Position numbers and translations under genes: made by a program
Source of the DNA: Deferribacterales bacterium Deferri_01
GTDB taxonomy: Bacteria > Chrysiogenota > Deferribacteres > Deferribacterales > Geovibrionaceae
DNA: 64,000 bases
Direction of reading: 5' to 3'
NCBI GenBank assembly: GCA_001603805.1
Contig: LUZY01000003.1
Span: 1-64,000, forward strand
Part shown: positions 55,696 to 64,000 of the stretch, piece after piece
Position numbering within the stretch: the first letter of the stretch is position 1
Layout: each line of letters opens with the position of its first letter
The notes under the pieces: generated by a model
The model's input: the letters and a program-made list of their open reading frames with translations, nothing else
Database searches by the model: none
Told to the model about the DNA's origin: nothing

Positions 55696-58600
55696 ATGTT
55701 CAGGAAATTCGCCTCGGAAAATATTGTTCTTTTTGATGGTGCAATGGGTACATCCATACAGAACTTTGAAATCGGCGAAGATATATGGCAGGGTAAAAGC
55801 GGTTGCAGTGAATGGCTTAACATCGCCGCTCCGCATATTATAGAATCCATTCACAAAAGCTATCTGGATGCCGGTGCGGATGTTGTGGAAACAAATACTT
55901 TCGGCGGAACAGAGCTTGTAATGCGTGAGTACGGACTTGAGGATATGGTGGATGAAATCAACCTCAAGGGCGCTCAGATAGCAGTGAAAACAGCAACGGA
56001 ATACGGAAAGTTTGCAGCAGGCTCCATCGGTCCGGGTACACGTCTCCCCAGTCTGGGACAGATATCATTTGATGATATGCATGCGATGTACATGCGTCAG
56101 GCTAAAAGTCTCATCAAAGGCGGTGTGCATCTGCTTATTATAGAAACATGTCAGGATTTGCTTCAGGTCAAGGCGGCTATTCTCGGCGTTTTTGACGCTA
56201 TGAAAGAGGAAAACGCAGATCTTCCCGTAATGGTTTCTGTAACCGTGGAAAGCACAGGCAGTATGCTGATGGGTACTGACCTCTCCGCTGTATGCACTGT
56301 TTTAAGCGGTTATCCCATTCATTCTGTTGGGCTGAACTGCGCAACCGGACCGGACATGATGTTCGGACCGGTGAAAACCATCTCTGAAAACTGGAATGGT
56401 GATATTTCGTGCATACCTAACGCCGGTCTGCCGGAAAATATCGGCGGAAAAACTGTTTACAGCATGACTCCTGAAAAGCTTGCCGCAATAGCCGGTGAGC
56501 TTATGGATAAATATCCGGTGAATATAACTGGCGGATGCTGCGGGACAACTCCTGCACATATTAAAGCCCTCCGTGGGGTTATCGACACCAAGAAACGAAA
56601 AGAACCTGTAATAAAGCCATACATCGGTGTATGTGCCAGTCTTTACACATCCATGCCCCTCAGCCAGAACCCTGCACCTTCTCTCATTGGAGAAAGGGCA
56701 AACTCAAACGGGAGCAAAGCCTTCCGTGAACTGCTCCTGGCAGGAGACTCTGACGGGATGCTCGCAGTAGCCAGAAATCAGGAAGGGGAAGGTGCCCACT
56801 TCATAGACGCATGCGTTGCCTACGCAGGCAGAAACGAAGCGCAGGACATGGGCAGCTTCATCTTTGAGCTTAACAAAACACTCACTGTGCCTGTTGTTAT
56901 AGACTCCACAGAGCCTGCTGTTCTGGAAAAGTCTCTCAAACTCTGCGGCGGAAAACCTGTAATTAACTCCATAAACTTTGAAGACGGCGGAGAAAAACTG
57001 CACACAATCCTTAAAATGATAAAAAGATTCCCGTCGGCTTCCATTGCTCTCACCATAGACGAAAAAGGGATGGCAATGACAGCGGAGGAGAAATTCTCCA
57101 TAGCCGAAAAGCTTTATAATGTCTGGAGCGGTGAATACGGTCTCCCGCCGGAGGATATTATAATAGATCCGCTGACATTCTCCATCGGCAGCGGTGATGA
57201 AACCTTAAGAATGGCTGCTGTGGAGACACTGAACGCCATAAAGATGATAAAGGAAAGGCTTAAGGGTGCGAAAACTGTTCTGGGGCTCAGTAATGTGTCC
57301 TTCGGTCTTTCCGCACAGAGCAGACCTGTTCTTAACTCTGTTTTCCTCCACGAAGCTGTTAAAGCGGGGCTTGACATGGCTATTGTCCATGCGGGCAAGA
57401 TTCTTCCACCCGCTATGATAAACGATGAGGATATGAAGCTCAGTCTGGATCTAATTAATGGAAAAGAGGGTGCGCTCACCGCATTCATAAACCACTTTCA
57501 GGACAGAACAGCAGTCAGGGATGAACAGGCTGATGCACAGCTTCCCCCTGCGGAGAGGATAAAGAGCATGATACTCCGTGGTGAGAAAAAAGGGCTGAAA
57601 GAGGTTCTTGATTCTCTTCAGTGTGAGCGTAAAGCTATTGATATAATTAATAATCTTATGCTTCCTGCAATGCAGGAGGTAGGTGAGCTTTTCGGCAGCG
57701 GCAAGATGCTTCTTCCTTTTGTTCTTCAGTCCGCTGAGGTGATGAAAGAGGGAGTGAAGATCCTTGAACCGTTCATGGAAAAGAATGAGACTGAATCAAA
57801 AGGCAAAATAGTTCTCGCTACTGTAAAGGGGGACGTTCATGATATAGGCAAAAACCTTGTGGATATAATACTCTCCAACAACGGCTTCACTGTCTACAAT
57901 CTTGGGATTAAGGTTCCGGTTGAGGAAATGATCAAAAAAGCCATTGAAGTCGGTGCTGATGCCATAGGGATGAGCGGTCTTCTTGTGAAGTCCACAGTTA
58001 TAATGAAAGAAAATATTGAGGAGCTTAAAAAGCACGGGCTTGAGAAAAAGGTTCTTCTCGGCGGAGCAGCGCTGACAGAAGGATTTGTGGCAAACGAATG
58101 TGATACCATCATGCCCGGACATGTTTTCTACTGCCGTGACGCCTTCGATGCTCTTAAGGTTCTGGACGGAAGAACACAGGCTAAAAAAGAAACAAAACCT
58201 GCTAAAGTTAAAACGTCATACGAAACAGTTGAGGAAAAAACAGAACCGATTACTTACGGGGATATCCCTGTTCCGCCTTTTTTCGGCAATAAAATTGTTT
58301 TTGATATTGACCCTGCTGAAGTGGAAAAATACTTAAATAAAACGACCCTTTTTACAAACAGATGGTCATATAAAAAGAAGGGGCTCACTGAAAAGGAGTT
58401 TGACCGCCTGATAATGGAAACCGCATTTCCTGAATACAGGGAGATTTATAAAAATGCTCTGGCGAAAGGTCTTCTGAACCCCGCAGTTTCATATGGATAC
58501 TACCCCTGCAATACAGAGGGAGATTATCTGGTTATATATGAGGCAGATAAAAAAACTGAGAAAACACGTTTTCTGTTCCCCCGCCAGCCAAAAGGAGCGC

Positions 58601-59055
58601 AGCTCTGCCTTGCGGACTATTTTCTACCGAAAGAGCAGGGGTTTGATGTGGTAGGCTTAAGCCTTGTTACCATAGGTAAAAGACCGGAGGAGTTCTCCGC
58701 CAAGCTGTATGCAGCGGGCGATTATAAGAAGTATTTTATGTATCACGGGCTTTTCACGGAGTTCACCGAGGCTTTGGCGGAATACTGGCACAAGGTGATG
58801 AGAAAAGAGATGGGTATCGACGGCTTGGACGCAAAAACGCCGGACGGTATAATCTCCATGAAATATCAGGGGCGCAGATACAGCTTCGGCTACCCTGCGT
58901 GCCCCGATCTGGACGGAAACGCAGTGATGGCGGATGTGCTTGAAGCTGACATGCTGGGAATTCATGTTACTGAGAACGGCGAGATGGTTCCTGAGTTTAC
59001 CACCAGTGCCATTATTGTTCATAACCGCCATACAAAATACTTTGTTATAAAATAG
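55696..59055 (+). CDS. metH: Cobalamin-dependent methionine synthase
   Basis: A 1119-residue enzyme, about 100 residues shorter than E. coli MetH (1227). In order: the homocysteine-binding domain (DGAMGTSIQ, zinc ligands in LNCATGPD and GGCCGTTPAH), the methyltetrahydrofolate pterin domain (GERANSNGSKAF), the cobalamin cap and binding domains (GDVHDIGKNLV with the lower-ligand His), and the SAM reactivation domain ending RYSFGYPACPDLD. It transfers methyl groups from 5-methyl-THF to homocysteine. AAGGAG precedes the ATG. A promoter-like TTGCCG...TACTAT (55621-55650, 18-base spacer) lies just before. Confidence 0.97.
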   Translation: MFRKFASENIVLFDGAMGTSIQNFEIGEDIWQGKSGCSEWLNIAAPHIIESIHKSYLDAGADVVETNTFGGTELVMREYGLEDMVDEINLKGAQIAVKTATEYGKFAAGSIGPGTRLPSLGQISFDDMHAMYMRQAKSLIKGGVHLLIIETCQDLLQVKAAILGVFDAMKEENADLPVMVSVTVESTGSMLMGTDLSAVCTVLSGYPIHSVGLNCATGPDMMFGPVKTISENWNGDISCIPNAGLPENIGGKTVYSMTPEKLAAIAGELMDKYPVNITGGCCGTTPAHIKALRGVIDTKKRKEPVIKPYIGVCASLYTSMPLSQNPAPSLIGERANSNGSKAFRELLLAGDSDGMLAVARNQEGEGAHFIDACVAYAGRNEAQDMGSFIFELNKTLTVPVVIDSTEPAVLEKSLKLCGGKPVINSINFEDGGEKLHTILKMIKRFPSASIALTIDEKGMAMTAEEKFSIAEKLYNVWSGEYGLPPEDIIIDPLTFSIGSGDETLRMAAVETLNAIKMIKERLKGAKTVLGLSNVSFGLSAQSRPVLNSVFLHEAVKAGLDMAIVHAGKILPPAMINDEDMKLSLDLINGKEGALTAFINHFQDRTAVRDEQADAQLPPAERIKSMILRGEKKGLKEVLDSLQCERKAIDIINNLMLPAMQEVGELFGSGKMLLPFVLQSAEVMKEGVKILEPFMEKNETESKGKIVLATVKGDVHDIGKNLVDIILSNNGFTVYNLGIKVPVEEMIKKAIEVGADAIGMSGLLVKSTVIMKENIEELKKHGLEKKVLLGGAALTEGFVANECDTIMPGHVFYCRDAFDALKVLDGRTQAKKETKPAKVKTSYETVEEKTEPITYGDIPVPPFFGNKIVFDIDPAEVEKYLNKTTLFTNRWSYKKKGLTEKEFDRLIMETAFPEYREIYKNALAKGLLNPAVSYGYYPCNTEGDYLVIYEADKKTEKTRFLFPRQPKGAQLCLADYFLPKEQGFDVVGLSLVTIGKRPEEFSAKLYAAGDYKKYFMYHGLFTEFTEALAEYWHKVMRKEMGIDGLDAKTPDGIISMKYQGRRYSFGYPACPDLDGNAVMADVLEADMLGIHVTENGEMVPEFTTSAIIVHNRHTKYFVIK

Positions 59056-59087
59056 ATAGAAAACAAGATAAAATAAGTATTAATATC

Positions 59088-59116
59088 TTGCAAAAATCTT
59101 AATTGCGGGATAGGAT
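59088..59116 (+). promoter_or_regulatory. Putative promoter of superoxide reductase gene
   Basis: TTGCAA and TAGGAT (4/6 each) with a 17-base spacer lie 60 bases before the ribosome site. The weak match suggests that an activator or another element may contribute. Confidence 0.35.
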
Positions 59117-59129
59117 GTTCTTACTAAGT

Positions 59130-59146
59130 TTAAGTGATATACTTAA
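59130..59146. promoter_or_regulatory. Palindrome TTAAGT-N5-ACTTAA in superoxide reductase leader
   Basis: Perfect six-base arms around GATAT, about 30 bases before the ribosome site and just downstream of the predicted transcription start. A peroxide or iron regulator could bind here; no regulator is identified in the window. Confidence 0.45.
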
Positions 59147-59177
59147 CAAAGCATATAAATTAAAAGGAGGCAGCAAA

Positions 59178-59567
59178 ATGGCAATAGGACAATTTGTTAA
59201 AAGCGCAGACTTCAAAAGCGAGAAACACGTTCCGGTTATCGAACTCCCCGCAGGTGTAAAAGCCGGCGAGCCTTTCGTTGTTACGGTTTCAGTGGGTAAA
59301 GAAATTCCCCACCCCAACACCACAGAGCATTTCATTAACTGGATAGCGCTGTACTTCAAACCCGAAGGTGAAGGTCCCGTTACCCAGCTTGCCAAATTTG
59401 AGTTTGTCGCTCACGGCGAATCAACCAAAGGCGCAAATCAGGGTTCGGCTTATACAGAACCTTTCGGCACTGCAAAGGTTAAACTCAACGCTCCCGGAAC
59501 ACTTCTTGCAGTGAGCTACTGTAATATCCACGGCTTGTGGGAATCATCAGCAGAAGTTAAGTTTTAA
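59178..59567 (+). CDS. Class II superoxide reductase (neelaredoxin)
   Basis: A 129-residue single-domain superoxide reductase. The iron site is visible: EKHVP (with the His and the mobile Glu/Lys pair), HPNTTEHF with two His, and CNIHGLW with the axial Cys and the fourth His. There is no N-terminal desulforedoxin domain, so it is the 1Fe (neelaredoxin) type. It reduces superoxide to peroxide without producing oxygen, as suits anaerobes. AAAAGGAGG precedes ATG 59178; a longer reading from 59103 would run through the leader palindrome. Confidence 0.93.
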   Translation: MAIGQFVKSADFKSEKHVPVIELPAGVKAGEPFVVTVSVGKEIPHPNTTEHFINWIALYFKPEGEGPVTQLAKFEFVAHGESTKGANQGSAYTEPFGTAKVKLNAPGTLLAVSYCNIHGLWESSAEVKF

Positions 59568-59591
59568 GGATTTTTTTTAACTTGAAAATAC

Positions 59592-59623
59592 AAAAGGCGG
59601 AGCTTAAAGCCCCGCCTTTTTTT
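59592..59623. terminator. Bidirectional terminator between superoxide reductase and DUF4198 genes
   Basis: AAAAGGCGG and CCGCCTTTT pair, with T runs on both strands, so the hairpin ends both convergent transcripts. Confidence 0.85.
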
Positions 59624-59642
59624 ATTGCCGCACTCAGGCAGC

Positions 59643-60464
59643 TTATTTCATATCCTTTACCTGAACCCAAATAACAGCATCCTGGCTAAGTTCTTTGCCT
59701 TTATACTGGTCATCAGAGCCGACACCAAGAGCAGCGAATCCCCACCATCCGGCTTTAGGAAGACCGAAAGTGAATTTTCCGTTCTGATCTGCTTTGATTC
59801 CCAGAGTCACGAAGCTGTCCTGAGGAGCCTTAACCTTTGCTTTGCCCATGGCATTTTTAGCCAGATCAACGTCATGGTTAAGGTACTCGACCTCTATTTC
59901 AGCAAAAGGAACAGGTTTTCCTTCACTCATTACTATGCCTGTGAAGGTTGAGCCTGTCCAGATGGAGTAGGGTTTTGTAAGAGGAACAATTTCTGCTTTA
60001 AGTCCGAGGTCAGCGTCCCAATCAGTTGGTGCGCCGGCAACATTCACAACAACTTTGGTTATCTGCTGAATGTATGCCTCTTCATTTGCTTCATAGTAAG
60101 GAGCAGGAACGATTACAAGCACATGGTCACCCATGCTTCTTGCTTTATATTCAGATGCAAAGCCTTTGCCGGAGTTTTCGTTTCCTTTGAATTCAATGGG
60201 TTTGAGAGTGCTTTTAAGGTCTGTTTTTTTCTCTTTGTTCACCACAAAAAATTCTTCCACAGGGGCAAGGGTGTCGCTGTCATGCTGTTTACCCATGTCC
60301 ATTGTGTGTTCATCTGCAAAGGGGTGAGTGAAAACATGTCTGAGTTGAATTGTTTCACCTTTGTCAAGGGCTGATTCAGGGGTGTAAAGCATCTGAAAAT
60401 GTGCAGATGCGCTCATTGCGGTAAAAACCGTGAGCGCAAGGGTAAGCATAATCGCTTTTTTCAT
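59643..60464 (-). CDS. Secreted DUF4198 (NikK-like) metal-binding protein
   Basis: A 273-residue periplasmic protein. The signal peptide ends in SASA, so the mature protein would start with His (HFQMLYTP). His-rich TMDMGKQHDSD follows within 50 residues. The family is DUF4198, whose members include NikK, the periplasmic accessory of some nickel ECF-type importers; they begin AH in the same way. Here no nikMQO is adjacent; the gene is downstream of feoAB on the same strand, so I infer a role in handling ferrous iron or another divalent metal. GGAG stands six bases before ATG 60464; ATG 60467 is possible. Confidence 0.82.
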   Translation of the reverse strand: MKKAIMLTLALTVFTAMSASAHFQMLYTPESALDKGETIQLRHVFTHPFADEHTMDMGKQHDSDTLAPVEEFFVVNKEKKTDLKSTLKPIEFKGNENSGKGFASEYKARSMGDHVLVIVPAPYYEANEEAYIQQITKVVVNVAGAPTDWDADLGLKAEIVPLTKPYSIWTGSTFTGIVMSEGKPVPFAEIEVEYLNHDVDLAKNAMGKAKVKAPQDSFVTLGIKADQNGKFTFGLPKAGWWGFAALGVGSDDQYKGKELSQDAVIWVQVKDMK

Positions 60465-60503
60465 CATTGACTCCTTTCCTTAATTAAATTTGTGCTTATT
60501 TAA

Positions 60504-60528
60504 ACAAAAGCCTGCTCCGCAGCAGGCT
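60504..60528 (-). terminator. Intrinsic terminator between small secreted protein and DUF4198 gene
   Basis: A perfect 8-bp stem AGCCTGCT / AGCAGGCT with loop of four, followed on the minus strand by TTTTGTTT. It may attenuate expression of the DUF4198 gene from the feo transcript, unless that gene has its own promoter. Confidence 0.75.
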
Positions 60529-60533
60529 GTTTG

Positions 60534-60836
60534 TCAGTTTATATCCTTGCTCTGAACTACAACTTTGTGACCTGCGCCTGCATCAAGAACAGCCTGATAA
60601 TCGCCTGCTGGTTTTTTGAAGTTGATTTCACTGTTTTCGTTGAACTTCCCTTCAAAAACTGTTTTTCCGCCTGCTTCAACACGAAATTTAGTGCCGCTTG
60701 CACTGCTTCCGTCACTGAATCCGCCTTCGCATGTAACTGTTCCGTCACCCTCATCAAAGCAAGCCATAAGTGCCGTGTGGGCAAACGCCATTGATGCTGA
60801 AAGTACAACAGCAAGAACAATAATTAACTTTTTCAT
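60534..60836 (-). CDS. Small secreted protein, NikL-like, next to feoB
   Basis: A 100-residue protein with a signal peptide ending AFA, so the predicted mature N-terminus is HTALMACF: His first, then Cys six residues later. A second Cys and an AGAGHKVVVQ segment near the C-terminus recall the D.G.GH motif of NikL/CbiL-like periplasmic parts of nickel and cobalt importers. It is a beta-rich small domain. Located 45 bases after feoB on the same strand, with ribosome site AGAGGTGG. The combination with DUF4198 downstream mirrors the NikK/NikL pair but beside a ferrous iron transporter. Confidence 0.75.
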   Translation of the reverse strand: MKKLIIVLAVVLSASMAFAHTALMACFDEGDGTVTCEGGFSDGSSASGTKFRVEAGGKTVFEGKFNENSEINFKKPAGDYQAVLDAGAGHKVVVQSKDIN

Positions 60837-60881
60837 AATTCCACCTCTTTATTTCTTTCGCCGTTTACGGCGTTATCGCTT

Positions 60882-63323
60882 TTACTGGTTTTTTTCAAGA
60901 TACCCGCCTTTCCAGTTGATTGATTTTCCTTTGACAAAGCCTAGTATTATGGCTGAAGCAAGCATGAACAGATAAAATGCAAACATGGTCTGGACGCCTG
61001 TGAGACTGAACAGCATGCCTATGTTAAAGAATACCGAAGCCATAACCACACCCAGAAGCATGGGAAAGAAGATGGCAAAAACCATCCATTTATATGAACC
61101 TGACTGCATGCGGACAACTATCATTGTCGCTATGCAGGGCGGTGTGAGTATCATGAATATGAGCATGGCAACTGCATGCAGAGGTGTGTAGAGACCGTCT
61201 TCTGATATGGCTTCCTCTGCTCTGGCATCAGTTTTGCCTGATTCATATATTGAGCCGATGGTGGCAACAGCGCTTTCCCTTGCGGCAAATGAGCTTAAGA
61301 AGGCAACGTTCACACGCCAGTCAAATCCTGCAAACTGAGTCACAGGTTCCAGCGATTTGCCGAACATGCCGAGGAAAGAGGTTTCAATCTTTTCGGATTT
61401 CAGTTTATTAAGGATAGTCTGGCTTGCTCTGGCGAGCCCTCTCACTTCTCTGTTGATTTTTTTCTGATCCGCATCATCCGGAGAGATGAACCCGAAAAGC
61501 ACAGGGTTAGCTTCTCTGAACGCCACATCAAGCTTTTCTGCGGCCTCCGGTGAGGAGGCGATCATTTTTTGAGCCCTGTAGGAGTTATACAGATTTACCA
61601 GTTTATACACATTTTCTTTATCTTTAAGAGTTTCATAATATTGGGTTTTCTTGGCAGTTTGATCAAACTTGACAAGCGCCGCATCGGCATCTGCCCTCAT
61701 TTCACTTACAACTTCGTCAGAAGCTCCGGGAAACTGCAGGAGAACAAAAAGCACCACCGCAACGGCAAGGACTATACTGCCAACTTTTTTGATGTAAAGC
61801 CAAACCCTTTGGAATGAACGGAGAACAACCCCTTTGAGTGTAGGAAGGTGGTAAGGGGGAAGCTCCATTACGAACGGAGCGGTTTCTCTGTTTTTAAGGA
61901 AAGTAAGGGTGATGATTCTGGCAACACTGAGAGCAATAAATATTGTCACTGTTGATATAAAAAACATCATTGTTGTCATCTGCCCTTCAAAAAAAGCGCC
62001 AAGGAGAAGAGCATAAAAAGGAACTTTTGCAAGGCAGTTCATATAAGGCACTGTCAGAATAGTGGCAAGCCTTGCCCTGTCATCGGCTATTCCTTTTGTT
62101 GCCATTATGCCGGGAACGGCGCAGCCTCCGATAAACGCTCCTCCGAGGACAAGGGGCAGGGTGGACTGACCGTGCAGCCCGAAACGTTTGAACAGTCTAT
62201 CCAGAATGAATGCTATGCGGGGCATATAGCCTATATCTTCTATTATCGCAATTAGAGCGAACAGTATAAGGAATATGGGAACGTAGTTCAGCAGCGCAAG
62301 GGCACTGTTGGTCATCCAAATACCGAAATCAGTAAGCATAGGCACATCAATGAACTGCGGTTCAGGCAGAATTGAGATTATAAAATTTTTGACCATAGCA
62401 AGATAAGGCCATGTGTAATTTGTCAGTTTGTAACCCAGAACTATTGAAAGCTGATAAACCAGATAAATTACACCGGCAAGAAAAGGGAACGCCAGCCAGC
62501 GGTTAAGGATTATCTTATCTGCCTTGGAGGTGAGTGTTTCCTTCTTTTCCGATGCTTCCTTAACAGATTTATGATACAGGTAGTCTGCGCTCTGGTATCT
62601 TATTGCGGCAAGGAAAGAGTCTATATCAATGTTATGCTCGGAGTGAATCTTCTTGTACTGCGCATCCATCTCCTCTTTGGGTATTCCTGCTTTGGCAAGA
62701 ACCGTATCATCGGCCTCCAGTGCTTTTATGGCAAACCATCTGGGTGCGATTTCCGATTCAATGCTGATCTTTTCTGTGAAACGGGCTATGTAGGGCTCAA
62801 GTTCTTCGTAGTTTATTTCAAATCCTGTTGCCTTGTGGGAGTTGGCTTCCAGAATGGATGAAAGAATATCTTTTTTGCCGATATTCCTTGAACCGACAGC
62901 CTCGACCACTCTGACCTTGAGCATTTCTGAAAGCTTGCCTGCATCTATATCCAGCCCTCGTCTTTTTGCCACATCCATCATATTAAGGACTATGACGACC
63001 GGTCTGCCCAGCTCCAGAAGCTGAAAAGTGAGGTAAAGACTTCTCTTAATGTTAGAAGCGTCAATAATGTTGAGGATTACATCAGGGTTTTCGTCAATCA
63101 GATAGTTTTTTGCCACTCTTTCTTCAAGTGAAAAAGAACTGAATGAATAGGTTCCGGGCAAGTCCACAACCTCGATTTTTTCACCGCCGTGGCTGAGGTA
63201 TGCTGTTTTTTTATCAACAGTAACGCCGGGGTAGTTGGCTATGTGCTGATTAACGCCACTGAGCATTGTAAAAATAGTGGATTTACCGCAGTTTGGCTGT
63301 CCTGCCAGTGCAACTTTTATCAT
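60882..63323 (-). CDS. feoB: Ferrous iron transporter FeoB
   Basis: An 813-residue inner-membrane transporter. The N-terminal G domain has G1 AGQPNCGKST, G3 VVDLPGTYSF and G4 LNMMDV, followed by a guanine-dissociation-inhibitor-like helical domain. The membrane part carries two Gate motifs: GGAFIGGCAVPGIMATKG near residue 400 and a second in the C-terminal half, with a long periplasmic/cytoplasmic insert around 560-640 of unusual length (rich in Lys, Ala and Asp). It overlaps feoA by four bases. It imports Fe(II) powered by or gated by GTP. Confidence 0.96.
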   Translation of the reverse strand: MIKVALAGQPNCGKSTIFTMLSGVNQHIANYPGVTVDKKTAYLSHGGEKIEVVDLPGTYSFSSFSLEERVAKNYLIDENPDVILNIIDASNIKRSLYLTFQLLELGRPVVIVLNMMDVAKRRGLDIDAGKLSEMLKVRVVEAVGSRNIGKKDILSSILEANSHKATGFEINYEELEPYIARFTEKISIESEIAPRWFAIKALEADDTVLAKAGIPKEEMDAQYKKIHSEHNIDIDSFLAAIRYQSADYLYHKSVKEASEKKETLTSKADKIILNRWLAFPFLAGVIYLVYQLSIVLGYKLTNYTWPYLAMVKNFIISILPEPQFIDVPMLTDFGIWMTNSALALLNYVPIFLILFALIAIIEDIGYMPRIAFILDRLFKRFGLHGQSTLPLVLGGAFIGGCAVPGIMATKGIADDRARLATILTVPYMNCLAKVPFYALLLGAFFEGQMTTMMFFISTVTIFIALSVARIITLTFLKNRETAPFVMELPPYHLPTLKGVVLRSFQRVWLYIKKVGSIVLAVAVVLFVLLQFPGASDEVVSEMRADADAALVKFDQTAKKTQYYETLKDKENVYKLVNLYNSYRAQKMIASSPEAAEKLDVAFREANPVLFGFISPDDADQKKINREVRGLARASQTILNKLKSEKIETSFLGMFGKSLEPVTQFAGFDWRVNVAFLSSFAARESAVATIGSIYESGKTDARAEEAISEDGLYTPLHAVAMLIFMILTPPCIATMIVVRMQSGSYKWMVFAIFFPMLLGVVMASVFFNIGMLFSLTGVQTMFAFYLFMLASAIILGFVKGKSINWKGGYLEKNQ

Positions 63324-63562
63324 ATTACTTCCACTTCGATTATTTTTGCTTCGTCTTTTCTGATTGTCACAAAATAGTTCTGAATCATAACTTCTATGGG
63401 ATCCATTAAAGGCGCTGTCCGCACCATGAGGATCTCAGAGCCCGGAACAAAGCCCATATTATACAGCTTCTGTTTCAGAAGCCCCTGAACGGAATATGTT
63501 CTGATTCGACCTTTCTGGTTGGTCTGCATCTCAGAGAGAGGCAGAATTTTCTTTTCGGACAT
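63320..63562 (-). CDS. feoA: FeoA, small partner of FeoB
   Basis: An 80-residue SH3-like FeoA protein, with LLKQKLYNMGFVPGSEILMVRTA and MDPIEVMIQNYFVTIRKDEA features (residues 29-51 and 55-74). It binds FeoB and is needed for Fe(II) uptake. AGGTGG precedes the ATG, and feoB begins in its last codons. It faces a divergent second feoA-like gene. Confidence 0.93.
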   Translation of the reverse strand: MSEKKILPLSEMQTNQKGRIRTYSVQGLLKQKLYNMGFVPGSEILMVRTAPLMDPIEVMIQNYFVTIRKDEAKIIEVEVI

Positions 63563-63736
63563 GCGCCACCTGATTTCAAATTATTGTATTAGACATGTTT
63601 AATAAACTTAGCTTTTAATATATTAGTTTTTTTTATGCAATGATTTTTTTTATTTTTTTGATTATTAAGTGAGGTAACATTTTTATATAGAGCGAAAAAT
63701 GAAAACATATTAAGAACGGTAGTTAGAAAATAAATA

Positions 63737-63751
63737 TGATATTAACTATCA
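63737..63751. promoter_or_regulatory. Fur-box-like palindrome in divergent feo region
   Basis: TGATATT-A-ACTATCA matches the 7-1-7 Fur site TGATAAT-N-ATTATCA at 12 of 14 positions. It lies between the two divergent feoA genes, 15 bases before a TTGACA box, where iron-bound Fur could block expression. Confidence 0.6.
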
Positions 63752-63766
63752 ATTAAACATTCCCTA

Positions 63767-63795
63767 TTGACATGCTAGGAACATAGTTATATATC
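63767..63795 (+). promoter_or_regulatory. Putative promoter of the second feoA-like gene
   Basis: TTGACA (63767-63772, 6/6) is followed after 17 bases by TATATC (63790-63795, 4/6). Confidence 0.55.
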
Positions 63796-63858
63796 GCTAA
63801 TTAATTTTAGATTGCATAATATATATAGGTACTCTAAGTAAAATTGGAGGAGGTTAAT

Positions 63859-64000
63859 TTGGAAGTCTTATTAAGAAATATGAAGGTTAACCAGAAAGGC
63901 AAGGTTACCAAAATAAACTGTGAAGGCGAAGTCTGCCGCCGCATACGTGACATAGGTATTTCCGTGGGTGCTGAAATATTTGTCACAGGCAGAGCGCCTC
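63859..64000 (+). CDS. feoA: Second FeoA-domain protein, 3' end outside window
   Basis: Frame open to the window edge. It starts at TTG 63859 (MEVLLRNMKVNQKGKVTKI), with AGGAGG six bases upstream; ATG 63880 is an alternative but has no ribosome site. The 47 visible residues show the FeoA pattern: KGKVTKINCEGEVCRRIRDIG followed by VGAEIFVTGRAP. (The first stretch spans residues 13-33.) A second feo operon divergent from feoA-feoB is therefore likely, beginning here. The Cys pair (CEGEVC) is not usual for FeoA. Confidence 0.8.
   Translation, partial: MEVLLRNMKVNQKGKVTKINCEGEVCRRIRDIGISVGAEIFVTGRAP

Noticed and set aside
60858-60872. Small hairpin CGCCG-TTTA-CGGCG between feoB and the small secreted protein
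   Set aside because: Only five base pairs and no T run on the minus strand, so I do not call it a terminator.

Overview
The window is a contiguous bacterial chromosome segment of moderate GC, densely packed in short operons, with no insertion sequence, prophage, CRISPR array or rRNA. The gene set combines DmsA/DmsB-type molybdoenzyme respiration, a class II superoxide reductase, FeoAB ferrous iron uptake, a large 180 kDa-type NAD-glutamate dehydrogenase, ATP-type PEP carboxykinase, cobalamin-dependent MetH and a big delta-proteobacterium-like chemosensory operon. This points to an anaerobic or microaerophilic, motile, respiring bacterium. My best guess is Deferribacterota (Geovibrio/Denitrovibrio/Seleniivibrio-like); this is inference from gene content and has not been tested by phylogeny.

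Layout. Bases 1-6630 hold a DMSO-reductase-family molybdoenzyme (catalytic subunit cut at the left edge, then a four-cluster ferredoxin subunit, then a terminator), followed by a separately promoted accessory operon of a radical SAM protein, a TorD-like chaperone and a polyferredoxin. Bases 6650-9090 hold an MFS transporter and a flavodoxin with its DUF2023 partner. Bases 9180-14670 are one seven-gene TonB energising operon of the TtpC type (membrane protein, DUF3450, TtpC-like, ExbB, ExbD, TonB, TPR). A stand-alone PAS protein and tRNA-Arg(CCT) follow.

Bases 15416-30357 are a thirteen-gene chemosensory operon: ParA-like ATPase, short Hsp70, a soluble receptor with two signalling hairpins and a zinc-binding CZB domain between them, a triple-CheW protein, CheB, a STAS protein, CheY, a HEAT protein, CheR, CheY, a CheA with several HPt modules, a third receiver and a coiled-coil protein that looks like a decayed copy of the double receptor. 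CheX lies apart at 44103. This operon is the most unusual system in the window: it joins chemosensing with a ParA positioning ATPase and a chaperone-like ATPase.

Bases 30367-40288 are mostly minus-strand: a ThiF/MoeB-type adenylyltransferase, cysS, an orphan Opp-type ABC ATPase, a DUF1847 protein, a lyase/anion-transporter operon divergent from a GntR/HutC regulator (with a strong promoter and palindromic operator), and pckA. A gene-free gap at 31099-31434 carries a Fur-box-like site and an intrinsic terminator that suggest a small RNA. Bases 40471-45329 hold HNH endonuclease-alaS-NUDIX, cheX and a methyltransferase. Bases 45623-54287 hold the NAD-GDH, an M16 peptidase and a STAND-type ATPase with TPRs, all overlapping. 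Then come a class II photolyase (minus strand), metH and superoxide reductase. The right end is an iron locus: minus-strand feoA-feoB plus two secreted proteins whose predicted mature N-termini begin with His, and a divergent second feoA-like gene cut by the window edge, with a Fur-box-like palindrome between them.
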